Assembly (NCBI GenBank): GCA_023435565.1
Contig: JAEYRN010000091.1
Location: 25,482 to 89,481, forward strand
Reading direction: 5' to 3'
Source: Bacillota bacterium
Lineage (GTDB): Bacteria > Bacillota > UBA4882 > UBA8346
Length of the DNA: 64,000 nucleotides
The notes under the pieces were generated by a model. That model worked only from the letters and a program-made list of their open reading frames with translations. It searched no databases and was not told where the DNA came from. Below, in pieces: positions 32,893 to 40,575 of the stretch (the first letter of the stretch is position 1; every line of letters starts with the position of its first letter). A program made the translations under genes and the position numbers.

Positions 32893-33738
32893 TCACCTTC
32901 TTTGATAAACCCGTACCCAGTCAACATCTAGATGTTGCAGTAAAGGAACGCCTTTTCCGATATATGGGTCATCGCCGCTTACTCCCCCAACGGAAATTCC
33001 CAAACTTAACGACAATGGAATCTTTTCCGGAACATTTCCTTTAACTTGATAAACTTTGATATCATCTATAAACCACCGAATATTTCCGGGCTCCCATTCA
33101 ACGGCAAAAGTGTGAAAATCCGCTGAATAATCCGGTCCATATCCTCTGCCTGAAGTGGCTTTCTCCAAATTTCTTCTTGGCTGATTGGTCTCCAAAAAAT
33201 TACCCATTGATACTCGTGACGGATCATGCCCGTAATTTCTTAAAATAAAAATTTCTTGAAAAATCTCTTCATCAGCCGGATATAGACTGGCATAAGTTAA
33301 TAACCCTTGCCCGGCAGGTAGTTTGGCCCTAATCTCAAACCGCCCGTAAGTCCAAATGCCCTTAGTTGTGACCTGCCCTGTATTATAATAGGTTGTATAG
33401 TTAAATCTCTCGTAACTATCCTCAGTCTTGTCGCGTTCTTCCTTCCAGCTCATTTCTTTATTGGAAAGGACCAAGCAACCGTCTTTTACTGTAACATTAT
33501 TGGAAAAAATCGGTTGAATGTTATTTTGGTAACTACAGAAGCCAACACTACGGTATACCGGAGTCCATCTTGATTGTTCCAACTCCGGACTATCAAATTC
33601 GTCATTCCAAACTAATTTCCAACTCCCCTCAGATGGGTAAAAAAATTGATACCGGTTTATCAGATGAACAAGTACAGTTATACTAAGACACGAGAAAAGA
33701 AGGAAAATTATAACCAATATTAGATTAAATGTTTTCAT
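32893..33738 (-). CDS. GH16-fold protein with lost catalytic residues (B)
   Basis: It shares GH16 landmarks: WKLVWNDEFDS, YGRFEIRAKLPAGQGLL, DFHTFAVEWEPGNIRWFIDD and DVDWVRVYQRR. The catalytic segment is QEIFILR: Glu162 stays, the Asp is Phe164 and the acid/base Glu is Arg167. The SLYP block replacing the active-site Trp is identical to protein A, so A and B share an ancestor that had already lost activity. An uncleaved helix (residues 5-26) suggests membrane anchoring. AAAGGA precedes the ATG. It has its own terminator and precedes the TolC operon. Confidence 0.85.
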   Translation of the reverse strand: MKTFNLILVIIFLLFSCLSITVLVHLINRYQFFYPSEGSWKLVWNDEFDSPELEQSRWTPVYRSVGFCSYQNNIQPIFSNNVTVKDGCLVLSNKEMSWKEERDKTEDSYERFNYTTYYNTGQVTTKGIWTYGRFEIRAKLPAGQGLLTYASLYPADEEIFQEIFILRNYGHDPSRVSMGNFLETNQPRRNLEKATSGRGYGPDYSADFHTFAVEWEPGNIRWFIDDIKVYQVKGNVPEKIPLSLSLGISVGGVSGDDPYIGKGVPLLQHLDVDWVRVYQRR

Positions 33739-33862
33739 TGATTTTTCCTTTTTTTAACTTATTATTCTATATTTTAATATTTCCCCAATTTTCCTGCTAG
33801 TAAATTGTCGATATTTTCTCATTATTTATGTAAAAAAACTCAACCCTTATTTTTATTAAAAA

Positions 33863-33888
33863 ACTTGACCCAAAATTTTTGGCCAAGT
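33863..33888 (-). terminator. Terminator of the acylase gene
   Basis: ACTTGG and CAAGT arms with CCAAAA/TTTTGG inside form the stem, followed on the minus strand by TTTTTTAATAAAA, 77 bases past the stop at 33965. Confidence 0.75.
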
Positions 33889-33964
33889 CTTTGTTCGAAC
33901 AAAATAATTAATCGTTAGTATTTCAACCGAATCCATAATAATCGGGTGACAGTCTTGAAATGCT

Positions 33965-35107
33965 TTAATCACTCTCTACGAATGGAAATCCTTCAAAATA
34001 CTCAAGTAGGTCCTCTATCTCATCATGTGGCACACCCGGCCCAAACACACTAAAAGAACTAATTAGATGATCAAGGCTGGCCTGGTGTGAGTAAGGCAAC
34101 AAACAATTGCTGATATCACCTGCCAACGGAGCATGGATGTCTAACATCTGAACTGGTGTCTTACTTGAAAAATCTAGCTTTTCAAAAATAATCCGGCGCA
34201 TCTGCTGGTTCCTCTGGCTAATAAAATATACTTGCATATCATGGTTATCGAAAGCTATCGACCAAATCGTATATGGTCTCGAAACTAAAGATAGAATATA
34301 GAATGCATAATAGATTGTCGCGTTATTGTTGGCAAATTTATACTTTATTCCGATCTCATCTGCGGCAAGAGCAAACCGGGGCAAGGAGTCTCCGTACAGC
34401 TTATTTTCCCTCCAGGCTTGCACCGATTCTTCATAGATACTATTCGTTAATACATTAACTGGAAGGTTTTGACCGGTATGATATACCATTTTCCCATCTA
34501 AAAATTCGATAACTGCGCAGTGTCCCTTTTTATCACATACAAGGTAGTGACATTTTTCTGTGTCCGTTATTCTAACTATCGTATCACTCTCAAGTACTTC
34601 CTCCACTGTGGCGTAATTATCCAATTGATATTGAACCCAAAATCCGGAATTCAAAGAAGGTCTCTCGTCGGGAGTCGGCATTTTCGTCTCGGAGAGAGTC
34701 ATGGTACTGATAATCAATCCTGCTTCATTCATACCTTCCGATGCCATTTGATATCCTACTAAATTAAATGTTAAGCTACCAAATTTTGATGTCCACTCAG
34801 CGTGTTTACCTGTCGTACCTGTTTCCCAAGTTTTCTTGACCATGTTTCTCTTATTCACGAATAGTTGCCCGGAAGTAAATAAGAAATAATCACAGTTCGT
34901 TCCAAATACACAAGAGATAGGATTACTCAGACAAAAAGAGGAACACCCTCCAATCGGATTTCTTATATTCACATTCGACTGAAACAGAGGGCGCATAATT
35001 TCGTTAAAATCTTGATAACCTTCTGCTATAACAGTACCATAGGTGATAATTGGAATTATAACTGAAATAAAAAGAAGGGTATTTAAACAAATTTTTCTTT
35101 TTTTCAT
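33965..35107 (-). CDS. Choloylglycine hydrolase/penicillin V acylase-like Ntn hydrolase
   Basis: GAGG lies 8 bases before the ATG at 35107. After a signal peptide (ending near VIAEG) comes GGCSSFCL, whose Cys is the candidate N-terminal nucleophile, then VFGTNCDYF, VNKRNMVKK, SKFGSLTFNLVGY and SEGMNEAGLIIS, the diagnostic linear-amide hydrolase blocks. The known family cleaves bile salts, penicillin V or acyl-homoserine lactones; an exported member in an anaerobe could act on lipopeptides or signals. The nucleophile is about 50 residues from the N-terminus, so further processing is needed. It shares the GGATGAT module with the exporter operon. Confidence 0.85.
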   Translation of the reverse strand: MKKRKICLNTLLFISVIIPIITYGTVIAEGYQDFNEIMRPLFQSNVNIRNPIGGCSSFCLSNPISCVFGTNCDYFLFTSGQLFVNKRNMVKKTWETGTTGKHAEWTSKFGSLTFNLVGYQMASEGMNEAGLIISTMTLSETKMPTPDERPSLNSGFWVQYQLDNYATVEEVLESDTIVRITDTEKCHYLVCDKKGHCAVIEFLDGKMVYHTGQNLPVNVLTNSIYEESVQAWRENKLYGDSLPRFALAADEIGIKYKFANNNATIYYAFYILSLVSRPYTIWSIAFDNHDMQVYFISQRNQQMRRIIFEKLDFSSKTPVQMLDIHAPLAGDISNCLLPYSHQASLDHLISSFSVFGPGVPHDEIEDLLEYFEGFPFVESD

Positions 35108-35190
35108 CAATTTCACCTCTTAAAGTTATGATTGAATTCTATCAAAGGAAGTTTAATTTTAAAAATACCTGTTCCCGAATATTTCTGCAA

Positions 35191-35232
35191 TCCTTTTTTA
35201 GGATGATTTTTGCGCTAATACTTTCGGATGAT
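35191..35232 (-). promoter_or_regulatory. Second GGATGAT module
   Basis: TCCTTTTTTAGGATGAT (35191-35207) and TAATACTTTCGGATGAT (35216-35232) repeat exactly the pair found at 32721-32764, with similar spacing (25 versus 28 bases between GGATGAT cores). The acylase start is about 85 bases downstream on the minus strand. Confidence 0.6.
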
Positions 35233-35251
35233 GTTTATAAAAGTATAAAAA

Positions 35252-35274
35252 AAATAGGAGAGATCCTCCTATTT
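35252..35274 (-). terminator. Terminator of the 2-oxoacid oxidoreductase operon
   Basis: AAATAGGAG pairs with CTCCTATTT around a 5-base loop; TTTTTATAC follows on the minus strand. The gamma subunit gene ends at 35314. Confidence 0.85.
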
Positions 35275-35313
35275 TTAAAATTCATAGTAAATGATTAATT
35301 GACATTAAAATGC

Positions 35314-35853
35314 TTACGACACCAATTCCATTCCCTTTTCCAGCGCAGTCCGGTTGACTCCAACCAGATCCTTCTTCTTACCGGTAAGCACCTTTTCAGT
35401 CAGCACTTTCATCACTGTATCAAGGCTAACCACACCGGTTGCTTTCAAAACGGCGCCCATTACCACCATGTTGGCGACTTTGATATTGCCAAGTTCTATG
35501 GCAATATCATTGGCGGGTATTGCAAAGGCTTTAATATCGGTCCTTTTCGGCTTAACATCAATCAAAGAAGAATTATAAAACAATATTCCGCCGGGTTTAA
35601 CCATTGCTTCAAACTTATCCATGGAAGGGCGGTTCATGGCTATTAAAATACCAAGCTCGGAGATTACCGGCGAACCGACCGGCTCGTCGGAGACGATTAC
35701 CGAACAATTTGCAGTTCCGCCGCGCATCTCAGGACCGTAGGAAGGAAAGTATGTGACATTTTTACCCTCATACATTCCGGAATAGGCAAGTAATTGCCCC
35801 ATCAACATTACACCTTGACCGCCGAAACCGGCAAAAATCGACTCAAGGATCAT
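35314..35853 (-). CDS. 2-oxoacid:ferredoxin oxidoreductase, gamma subunit
   Basis: The start ATG overlaps the beta-subunit stop (ATGA). The 179 residues match the POR/KOR gamma domain: IFAGFGGQGVMLMGQLLAY at the start, FPSYGPEMRGGTANCSVIVS and GNIKVANMVVMGAVLKATG. Gamma subunits help bind CoA and hold the complex together. An in-frame upstream extension rich in Ser/Gly lies inside the beta gene and is not used. It is the last gene of the operon. Confidence 0.92.
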   Translation of the reverse strand: MILESIFAGFGGQGVMLMGQLLAYSGMYEGKNVTYFPSYGPEMRGGTANCSVIVSDEPVGSPVISELGILIAMNRPSMDKFEAMVKPGGILFYNSSLIDVKPKRTDIKAFAIPANDIAIELGNIKVANMVVMGAVLKATGVVSLDTVMKVLTEKVLTGKKKDLVGVNRTALEKGMELVS

Positions 35854-36599
35854 TGAGCTACCCCCTCCCGATCTCTTACTACTCCCAGCGGAAACTGAGG
35901 AATCATATTGGCTTCCAGCCATTTTAATGCTTCCACCGGAGACAAACCCCAGTTGGTCGGGCATGTTGATAATACCTCAACCATACTGAAACCTTTGCCC
36001 TGAATCTGGTATTCAAAGGCTTTTTTAATTGCCTCTTTTGTTTTATTAACATTCTTAGGATCATGAGTGCTCACCCTGGCCAAAAAGACCGGAGCTTCTA
36101 GAGTATTCAACAATTCCGTCATTTTGAGCGGATAACCCATTGTATTAACATCCCGGCCAAAAGGCGATGTGGTAGTCTTTTGACCCGGTAAAGTAGTAGG
36201 GGCCATTTGCCCGCCGGTCATACCATAAATGGCGTTATTGACAAATACTACGGTAATCTTCTCACCACGGTTTGCCGCATGAACAATTTCGGCAGTCCCA
36301 ATCGAGGCCAGGTCGCCATCTCCTTGGTAAGTGAAGATTACCCGGTCCGGTAGGACCCTCTTGATTCCGGTAGCAACCGCCGGGGCCCTACCGTGAGCGG
36401 CTTGTTGTACATCGCAATTGAAATAATTATAAGCAACAACCGAACAACCGACCGGAGCGATACCAATCGCCCTTTCCCTTACTTGTAATTCGTCGATTGC
36501 TTCGGCAACCAAGCGATGAATAATTCCATGAGTGCAACCGGGACAATAATGCAATACACGGTCCTGTAATGCTTGGGGCCTTCCAAAAACCTTCTCCAT
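35850..36599 (-). CDS. 2-oxoacid:ferredoxin oxidoreductase, beta (TPP-binding) subunit
   Basis: The start shows YCPGCTHGIIHRL, with cysteines typical of this subunit, and the TPP/Mg motif GDGDLASIGTAEIVHAANRG...VFVNNAIYGMTGGQ. The reaction is oxidative decarboxylation of a 2-oxoacid to acyl-CoA with reduced ferredoxin. It starts directly after the alpha-subunit stop. The alpha subunit suggests branched-chain 2-oxoacids (VOR type), though 2-oxoglutarate cannot be excluded. Confidence 0.94.
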   Translation of the reverse strand: MEKVFGRPQALQDRVLHYCPGCTHGIIHRLVAEAIDELQVRERAIGIAPVGCSVVAYNYFNCDVQQAAHGRAPAVATGIKRVLPDRVIFTYQGDGDLASIGTAEIVHAANRGEKITVVFVNNAIYGMTGGQMAPTTLPGQKTTTSPFGRDVNTMGYPLKMTELLNTLEAPVFLARVSTHDPKNVNKTKEAIKKAFEYQIQGKGFSMVEVLSTCPTNWGLSPVEALKWLEANMIPQFPLGVVRDREGVAQ

Positions 36600-37661
36600 T
36601 TATGCCACCCCCTGACTTTTGATGATCGCTTCATATACTTCGTTCACGGAGGGGATTGTCCCATTTATTTTGCCAAAAAAATTAACACGGGATTCTCCGC
36701 CGGCAGCTAACTTAACATCCTCGATCATCTGACCGACGCTCATCTCTACAACCAGAAAACGCTTGCCGTTCTTAGCCAATTCACTAATTTGTTTTGAAGG
36801 GAAGGGCCATAATGTAATCGGACGGAATAAGCCTACTTTCCCACCTTGAGCTTTGGCTTTCGCAATAGCCGACTTTGCCACTCGGGCTGAAGTACCGTAA
36901 GCCACAACAATTAGATCGGCGTCATTGGTACCTTCTTCCTCAAACCGGACTTCATTAGCTTCGATCTCCCGATACTTTTTCTGAATGCGGACGTTAATCT
37001 TTTCCAAATCTTCGCCAAGCAGCCCCAGACTATTGATAATACTTTGGGGTTTGCCATTCATCATTCCCGTGGTAGCCCAAGGTTTGGGGGGGATTTGCAT
37101 GTCTTTAATTTCCGTAAGCGTAACCGGCTCCATCATTTGTCCCAATAGGCCGTCGGCTAAAATCATCGCCGGATTGCGGTACTTATCGGCCGTTACAAAA
37201 GCTTGGTACATTAAATCAATAATTTCCTGTACCGATGAAGGCGCAAATACGATCAAACGATAATCGCCATGGCCGCCGCCCTTAGTTGCTTGAAAATAAT
37301 CCGCTTGCGACGGGGTCAGCCCTCCCAATCCCGGTCCGCCCCGGGATACGTTTACAACCACGCAGGGTAATTCGGAACCGGCGGCATAAGAGATACCTTC
37401 CATTTTCAAGCTGATTCCAGGGCTGGAAGATGAGGTCATCACCCGGGCGCCGGCGCCGGCTGCCCCATAAACCATATTAATAGCGCTGACTTCACTCTCC
37501 GCTTGAATAAAAGTTCCGCCTACCTCAGGCATTCTCCGGGACATATATTCAGGAATTTCATTTTGCGGTGTAATCGGGTATCCAAAAAAGAAACGACAGC
37601 CAGCCCGGATCGCTCCCTCGGCAATAGCTTCGTTACCCTTCATCATAACTCGTTCTGCCAT
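36600..37661 (-). CDS. vorB: 2-oxoacid:ferredoxin oxidoreductase, alpha subunit (VorB type)
   Basis: MKGNEAIAEGAIRAGCRFFFGYPITPQNEI and TSSSSPGISLKMEGISYA are the PYR-domain hallmarks, and the FRPITLWPFPSKQI block leads the C-terminal domain. I recognise the sequence style as that annotated VorB (3-methyl-2-oxobutanoate dehydrogenase) in Firmicutes; KorA for 2-oxoglutarate is the alternative. The four genes are arranged delta-alpha-beta-gamma. The delta gene stop lies 28 bases upstream. Confidence 0.92.
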   Translation of the reverse strand: MAERVMMKGNEAIAEGAIRAGCRFFFGYPITPQNEIPEYMSRRMPEVGGTFIQAESEVSAINMVYGAAGAGARVMTSSSSPGISLKMEGISYAAGSELPCVVVNVSRGGPGLGGLTPSQADYFQATKGGGHGDYRLIVFAPSSVQEIIDLMYQAFVTADKYRNPAMILADGLLGQMMEPVTLTEIKDMQIPPKPWATTGMMNGKPQSIINSLGLLGEDLEKINVRIQKKYREIEANEVRFEEEGTNDADLIVVAYGTSARVAKSAIAKAKAQGGKVGLFRPITLWPFPSKQISELAKNGKRFLVVEMSVGQMIEDVKLAAGGESRVNFFGKINGTIPSVNEVYEAIIKSQGVA

Positions 37662-37689
37662 CTATACAATCCTCCCTTTTAAAACAGAA

Positions 37690-37893
37690 TTATTTATAAA
37701 CCTCAATCACTACATCCGGGCACATTCGGGCACAAAAAGCACAACCGATACACTGATCCTGGGCTGTAACTTCAGCGGGCCGGTAACCTTTAGAGTTAAA
37801 ACGTTCAGCCATATGAATAATTTTTTTGGGGCAAACACTAACGCATAACTCACAACCTTTACAGCGTTCTTCATTGAATTTAACTTGGGCCAT
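37690..37893 (-). CDS. 2-oxoacid:ferredoxin oxidoreductase, delta (2x4Fe-4S) subunit
   Basis: Two ferredoxin motifs are clear: CKGCELCVSVCP and CIGCAFCARMCP. The 67 residues are the standard KorD/VorD length. GAGGAGG lies about 9 bases before the ATG. It delivers electrons from the TPP subunits to ferredoxin and is the first gene of the operon. Confidence 0.93.
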   Translation of the reverse strand: MAQVKFNEERCKGCELCVSVCPKKIIHMAERFNSKGYRPAEVTAQDQCIGCAFCARMCPDVVIEVYK

Positions 37894-37985
37894 ACCCTGT
37901 CCTCCTCAATCTTCATTATTGTATAAACCATATTTACTCTTAAAAACTTAAAATCCTTGCAATCAGACGTTGAGCAAATTTAGAA

Positions 37986-38009
37986 AATTATTATTACCTG
38001 ATAATAATT
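37986..38009. promoter_or_regulatory. Palindrome upstream of the oxidoreductase operon
   Basis: AATTATTAT and ATAATAATT are perfect inverted 9-base arms around TACCTG, about 95 bases before the delta gene start. It may be an operator; no known regulator consensus is claimed. Confidence 0.35.
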
Positions 38010-38168
38010 ATAAACCCTATTTATGATCATTGCAATCGCCATATCTTATCAAATTAAAACGATACACTCATTATACCTTAGTCAACCGGAGTGTAACTCC
38101 TAACTTTTTGTAAAATTAACGCATAAAACAATGGAAAAATTGGATGTATAAACCCATTTATCAAGGGC

Positions 38169-38843
38169 CTATTTTGTGATTATCCAAGGGGGGAGCATAT
38201 TCAATTGGAGTGGAAAAACAGGGTAGTCGCTGAAAAATCGAGGGTTAATGGATAGTAATTCTTCTTCAACCGCATGATAAACAATAGGCAAATTCATATG
38301 GTCCGCAATTTCAATGACTATTGGCAAACCCGCTTGCCAGTTTTCCAAGGTTGTTTCCCGTCCCAGATTAATATTGGCAATTAAACCGGTAGCCCGAATC
38401 CTGGCAGCATTTTGAAGACTCTCAATCAATTTAGTTGCTTCGATGGTATTTCTGGTATCAGGGCGGAATGGGTTGATTACGATCCAAAAATCATAGGGTT
38501 CGGCTATAAAATATTGGTTATACCTTCCCAACGCTCTCGCACCGACCGGATCACCGCCCACATCAAAAACTACTTGATAGGAACGATCCTGTAATAGACT
38601 ATAAATACGCGGAGAAAGGGCCGGAATATCAACATTTTCCATGGCCAATTCACTGGAGACCACTGTAATACCCGCCTGCTCCAGCTGAGTAGTTAAATCA
38701 CGGGAACGGAAATAAGGGTTGACAATATCCAAATCAACCAGTCCGATTCGCCCGTTTGTTCCAGCTTCTAAAAATTTAACATAATTCACGGCAAATTCGG
38801 TTTTGCCGCTGCCGTAAGCTCCGCCAATAATTGTAAGGCGCAT
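38169..38843 (-). CDS. P-loop NTPase of the MinD/CobQ-like superfamily
   Basis: The Walker A segment is GGAYGSGKTEFA, followed by GLVDLDIVNPYFRSRD, which resembles the switch region of deviant-Walker ATPases, and VVFDVGGDPVGARALG. The 224 residues are one domain. I recall this protein beside VOR/KOR operons in Firmicutes, where its function is unassigned; an assembly or maturation role is speculation. It is separated from the oxidoreductase operon by 275 bases and is upstream of it on the same strand. Confidence 0.75.
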   Translation of the reverse strand: MRLTIIGGAYGSGKTEFAVNYVKFLEAGTNGRIGLVDLDIVNPYFRSRDLTTQLEQAGITVVSSELAMENVDIPALSPRIYSLLQDRSYQVVFDVGGDPVGARALGRYNQYFIAEPYDFWIVINPFRPDTRNTIEATKLIESLQNAARIRATGLIANINLGRETTLENWQAGLPIVIEIADHMNLPIVYHAVEEELLSINPRFFSDYPVFPLQLNMLPPWIITK

Positions 38844-38995
38844 GGGAATGTCTCCTCTACAACTTATCTAATACTTTAAATTATTAAGTAAGTTTTACCA
38901 ATTCGATAGTTTCGCCCGATATCCTTCAACCTTAGCTTGGTTTTATGCTTGGATCTTATTCAATAAGTTTATGCGAAAGTGTAAATCATGGCTTT

Positions 38996-39949
38996 TTAAC
39001 GATCCGGAAATGTCTCTTTAATTCTTAATATCTTGGGTAGATTATCAAAAAAAATATCAACCAACATCGGGTCAAAATGTTCACCCTTTTCTTTCCTAAA
39101 CAGTTCTAAAATTCGATCCAATTCCCATGCTTTTTTATAAACCCGTTCATTTCCAACCGCATCAAAAACATCGGCTACCGCAACTATTCTCCCGTATAGT
39201 TTTATTTCTTCCCCTTTCAATCCCTGAGGATAACCGGTACCGTTAAATTTTTCATGATGGTGTAAAGCAATTGTAGCCGCTGCTTCCATAATTCTCCGGT
39301 TTGAATTATTCAACATTTCATAGCCTAATCTGGAATGGGTTTTAATGACCTCAAATTCTTCAGGAGTAAGTTTACCGGGTTTATTTAAAATTGAATCGGG
39401 GATTGCCAACTTACCAATGTCATGCATTGGCGCCGCCATCCGAATTATTTCCGCTTCATCCTCAGGTAAACCGTACTTTAACGCTAATAGTTTTGAATAC
39501 TCAGCCACTCGTTTAACATGATTGCCTGTTTCTTTTGACCTGGCCTCAGCTATCTCACCTAAAGTAAAAATGATTTCTTTTTGGGTATTCTCGATTTCTC
39601 CGTTTAAAAAAAGGTTGTCAAAAGCAATTGATACATTGGCGCAAAACACTTCGGTAAAATACTTGTCCAAATCACCAAAACCGTCGATTCCATCAAAGTA
39701 AATCATATTTATAGTTCCAGAAATACTCTGGAGAAAAATGATAAAACGGTCTTCTTGGTAAAGATTTTTCTTTTGATAATAAGCCCGTTCCAGGTCTTTA
39801 AGAATATGTGGAGGTAAAATCTCTTCGACCTTTTGGCCGACGCATTTGCCGTAAGCGCCGGTAGCAGCTAAAATATGATATCCAGCCTCGTTTTTTTGTA
39901 CCATTAAACCCGACATTGAACAATCCAAATCATTTTTACCAAGATTCAA
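38996..39949 (-). CDS. DUF3369-HD-GYP part of an interrupted response regulator
   Basis: Residues 1-105 match the middle DUF3369 domain and residues 115-300 a complete HD-GYP phosphodiesterase domain: HDIGKLAIPDSILNKPGKL and HHHEKFNGTGYPQGLKG. The putative start is a TTG without ribosome site. The same frame continues upstream for 31 more codons (LERIIESSASIF...) to the TGA that ends the receiver gene, so the two are one gene of about 544 codons with one nonsense codon. HD-GYP domains hydrolyse cyclic di-GMP. Confidence 0.8.
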   Translation of the reverse strand: MNLGKNDLDCSMSGLMVQKNEAGYHILAATGAYGKCVGQKVEEILPPHILKDLERAYYQKKNLYQEDRFIIFLQSISGTINMIYFDGIDGFGDLDKYFTEVFCANVSIAFDNLFLNGEIENTQKEIIFTLGEIAEARSKETGNHVKRVAEYSKLLALKYGLPEDEAEIIRMAAPMHDIGKLAIPDSILNKPGKLTPEEFEVIKTHSRLGYEMLNNSNRRIMEAAATIALHHHEKFNGTGYPQGLKGEEIKLYGRIVAVADVFDAVGNERVYKKAWELDRILELFRKEKGEHFDPMLVDIFFDNLPKILRIKETFPDR

Positions 39950-40042
39950 AATTGAAGCTAATTGGATGAGAGTCCCGGGTATGAATTTTTTCTTCGAATG
40001 TAGTTTAAAGATTGAGGCGGAAGATTCGATTATCCTTTCTAA

Positions 40043-40561
40043 TCACTGTTTGCTCATACTAATTATCTGCAAATCTCGATAAGACCTTAAAGATGTAACG
40101 ACCGAACTATAAAGTTTTTTGGCGGTAAGTTCTGTTTTTTCCTTGTAATCATTAATATCGTAATCAATAACCACCCTTGCTTCCGGAGCTTGGCCGGGTT
40201 GTCCGGTGCGCAAAATAATTCGCACCGACTGATTCTTCAGTTCGCTTCTGATGTATTTAATAAACCTTAATCCCGAATCATCCTCTTCCATTACAACATC
40301 CAAAAGAATTACCGCAATATCCGGATAGCGGTTAAATACTATTTTAGCATCCGCTTCCGAATAAGCGCTGATAAACTCCAAAGGCTTCCCTTCAAAGGAA
40401 AAATCCTTCAATACCAAACGTGTAATATTATGAACCTCCGGATCGTCATCGACAATCAGCAACTTCCATTTTTGTTTGCCAGACGAATCATTATTTCCAT
40501 ACTGAACTTCTGAAGTAAAAAAAAGTTGATCCCTGCTGTTTTCAGTAAGTTTTTCAATCAT
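40043..40561 (-). CDS. Receiver domain, N-terminal part of an interrupted REC-DUF3369-HD-GYP gene
   Basis: AAGGAG lies 10 bases before the ATG at 40561. The 172 residues hold one REC domain: LLIVDDDPEV (acidic pocket), ILLDVVMEEDDSG (phospho-Asp), RTGQPG and DYKEKTELT (Lys). It ends at ISMSKQ-TGA (40043-40045), where the DUF3369 family would continue. Changing TGA to GGA restores a G-L-E-R-I-I junction. The kinase gene is 14 bases upstream. Confidence 0.8.
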   Translation of the reverse strand: MIEKLTENSRDQLFFTSEVQYGNNDSSGKQKWKLLIVDDDPEVHNITRLVLKDFSFEGKPLEFISAYSEADAKIVFNRYPDIAVILLDVVMEEDDSGLRFIKYIRSELKNQSVRIILRTGQPGQAPEARVVIDYDINDYKEKTELTAKKLYSSVVTSLRSYRDLQIISMSKQ

Positions 40562-40575
40562 CCAAGGCACTCTCC

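Noticed and set aside
35850..35964. Ser/Gly-rich N-terminal extension of the gamma subunit
   Set aside because: It lies wholly within the beta-subunit gene; the ATGA overlap start gives the normal family length.
40043..40045. Selenocysteine codon
   Set aside because: The residue expected at this domain junction is not catalytic, the restored codon is plausibly Gly, and no selenocysteine insertion hairpin was recognised just downstream. Other genes here use TGA as stop.
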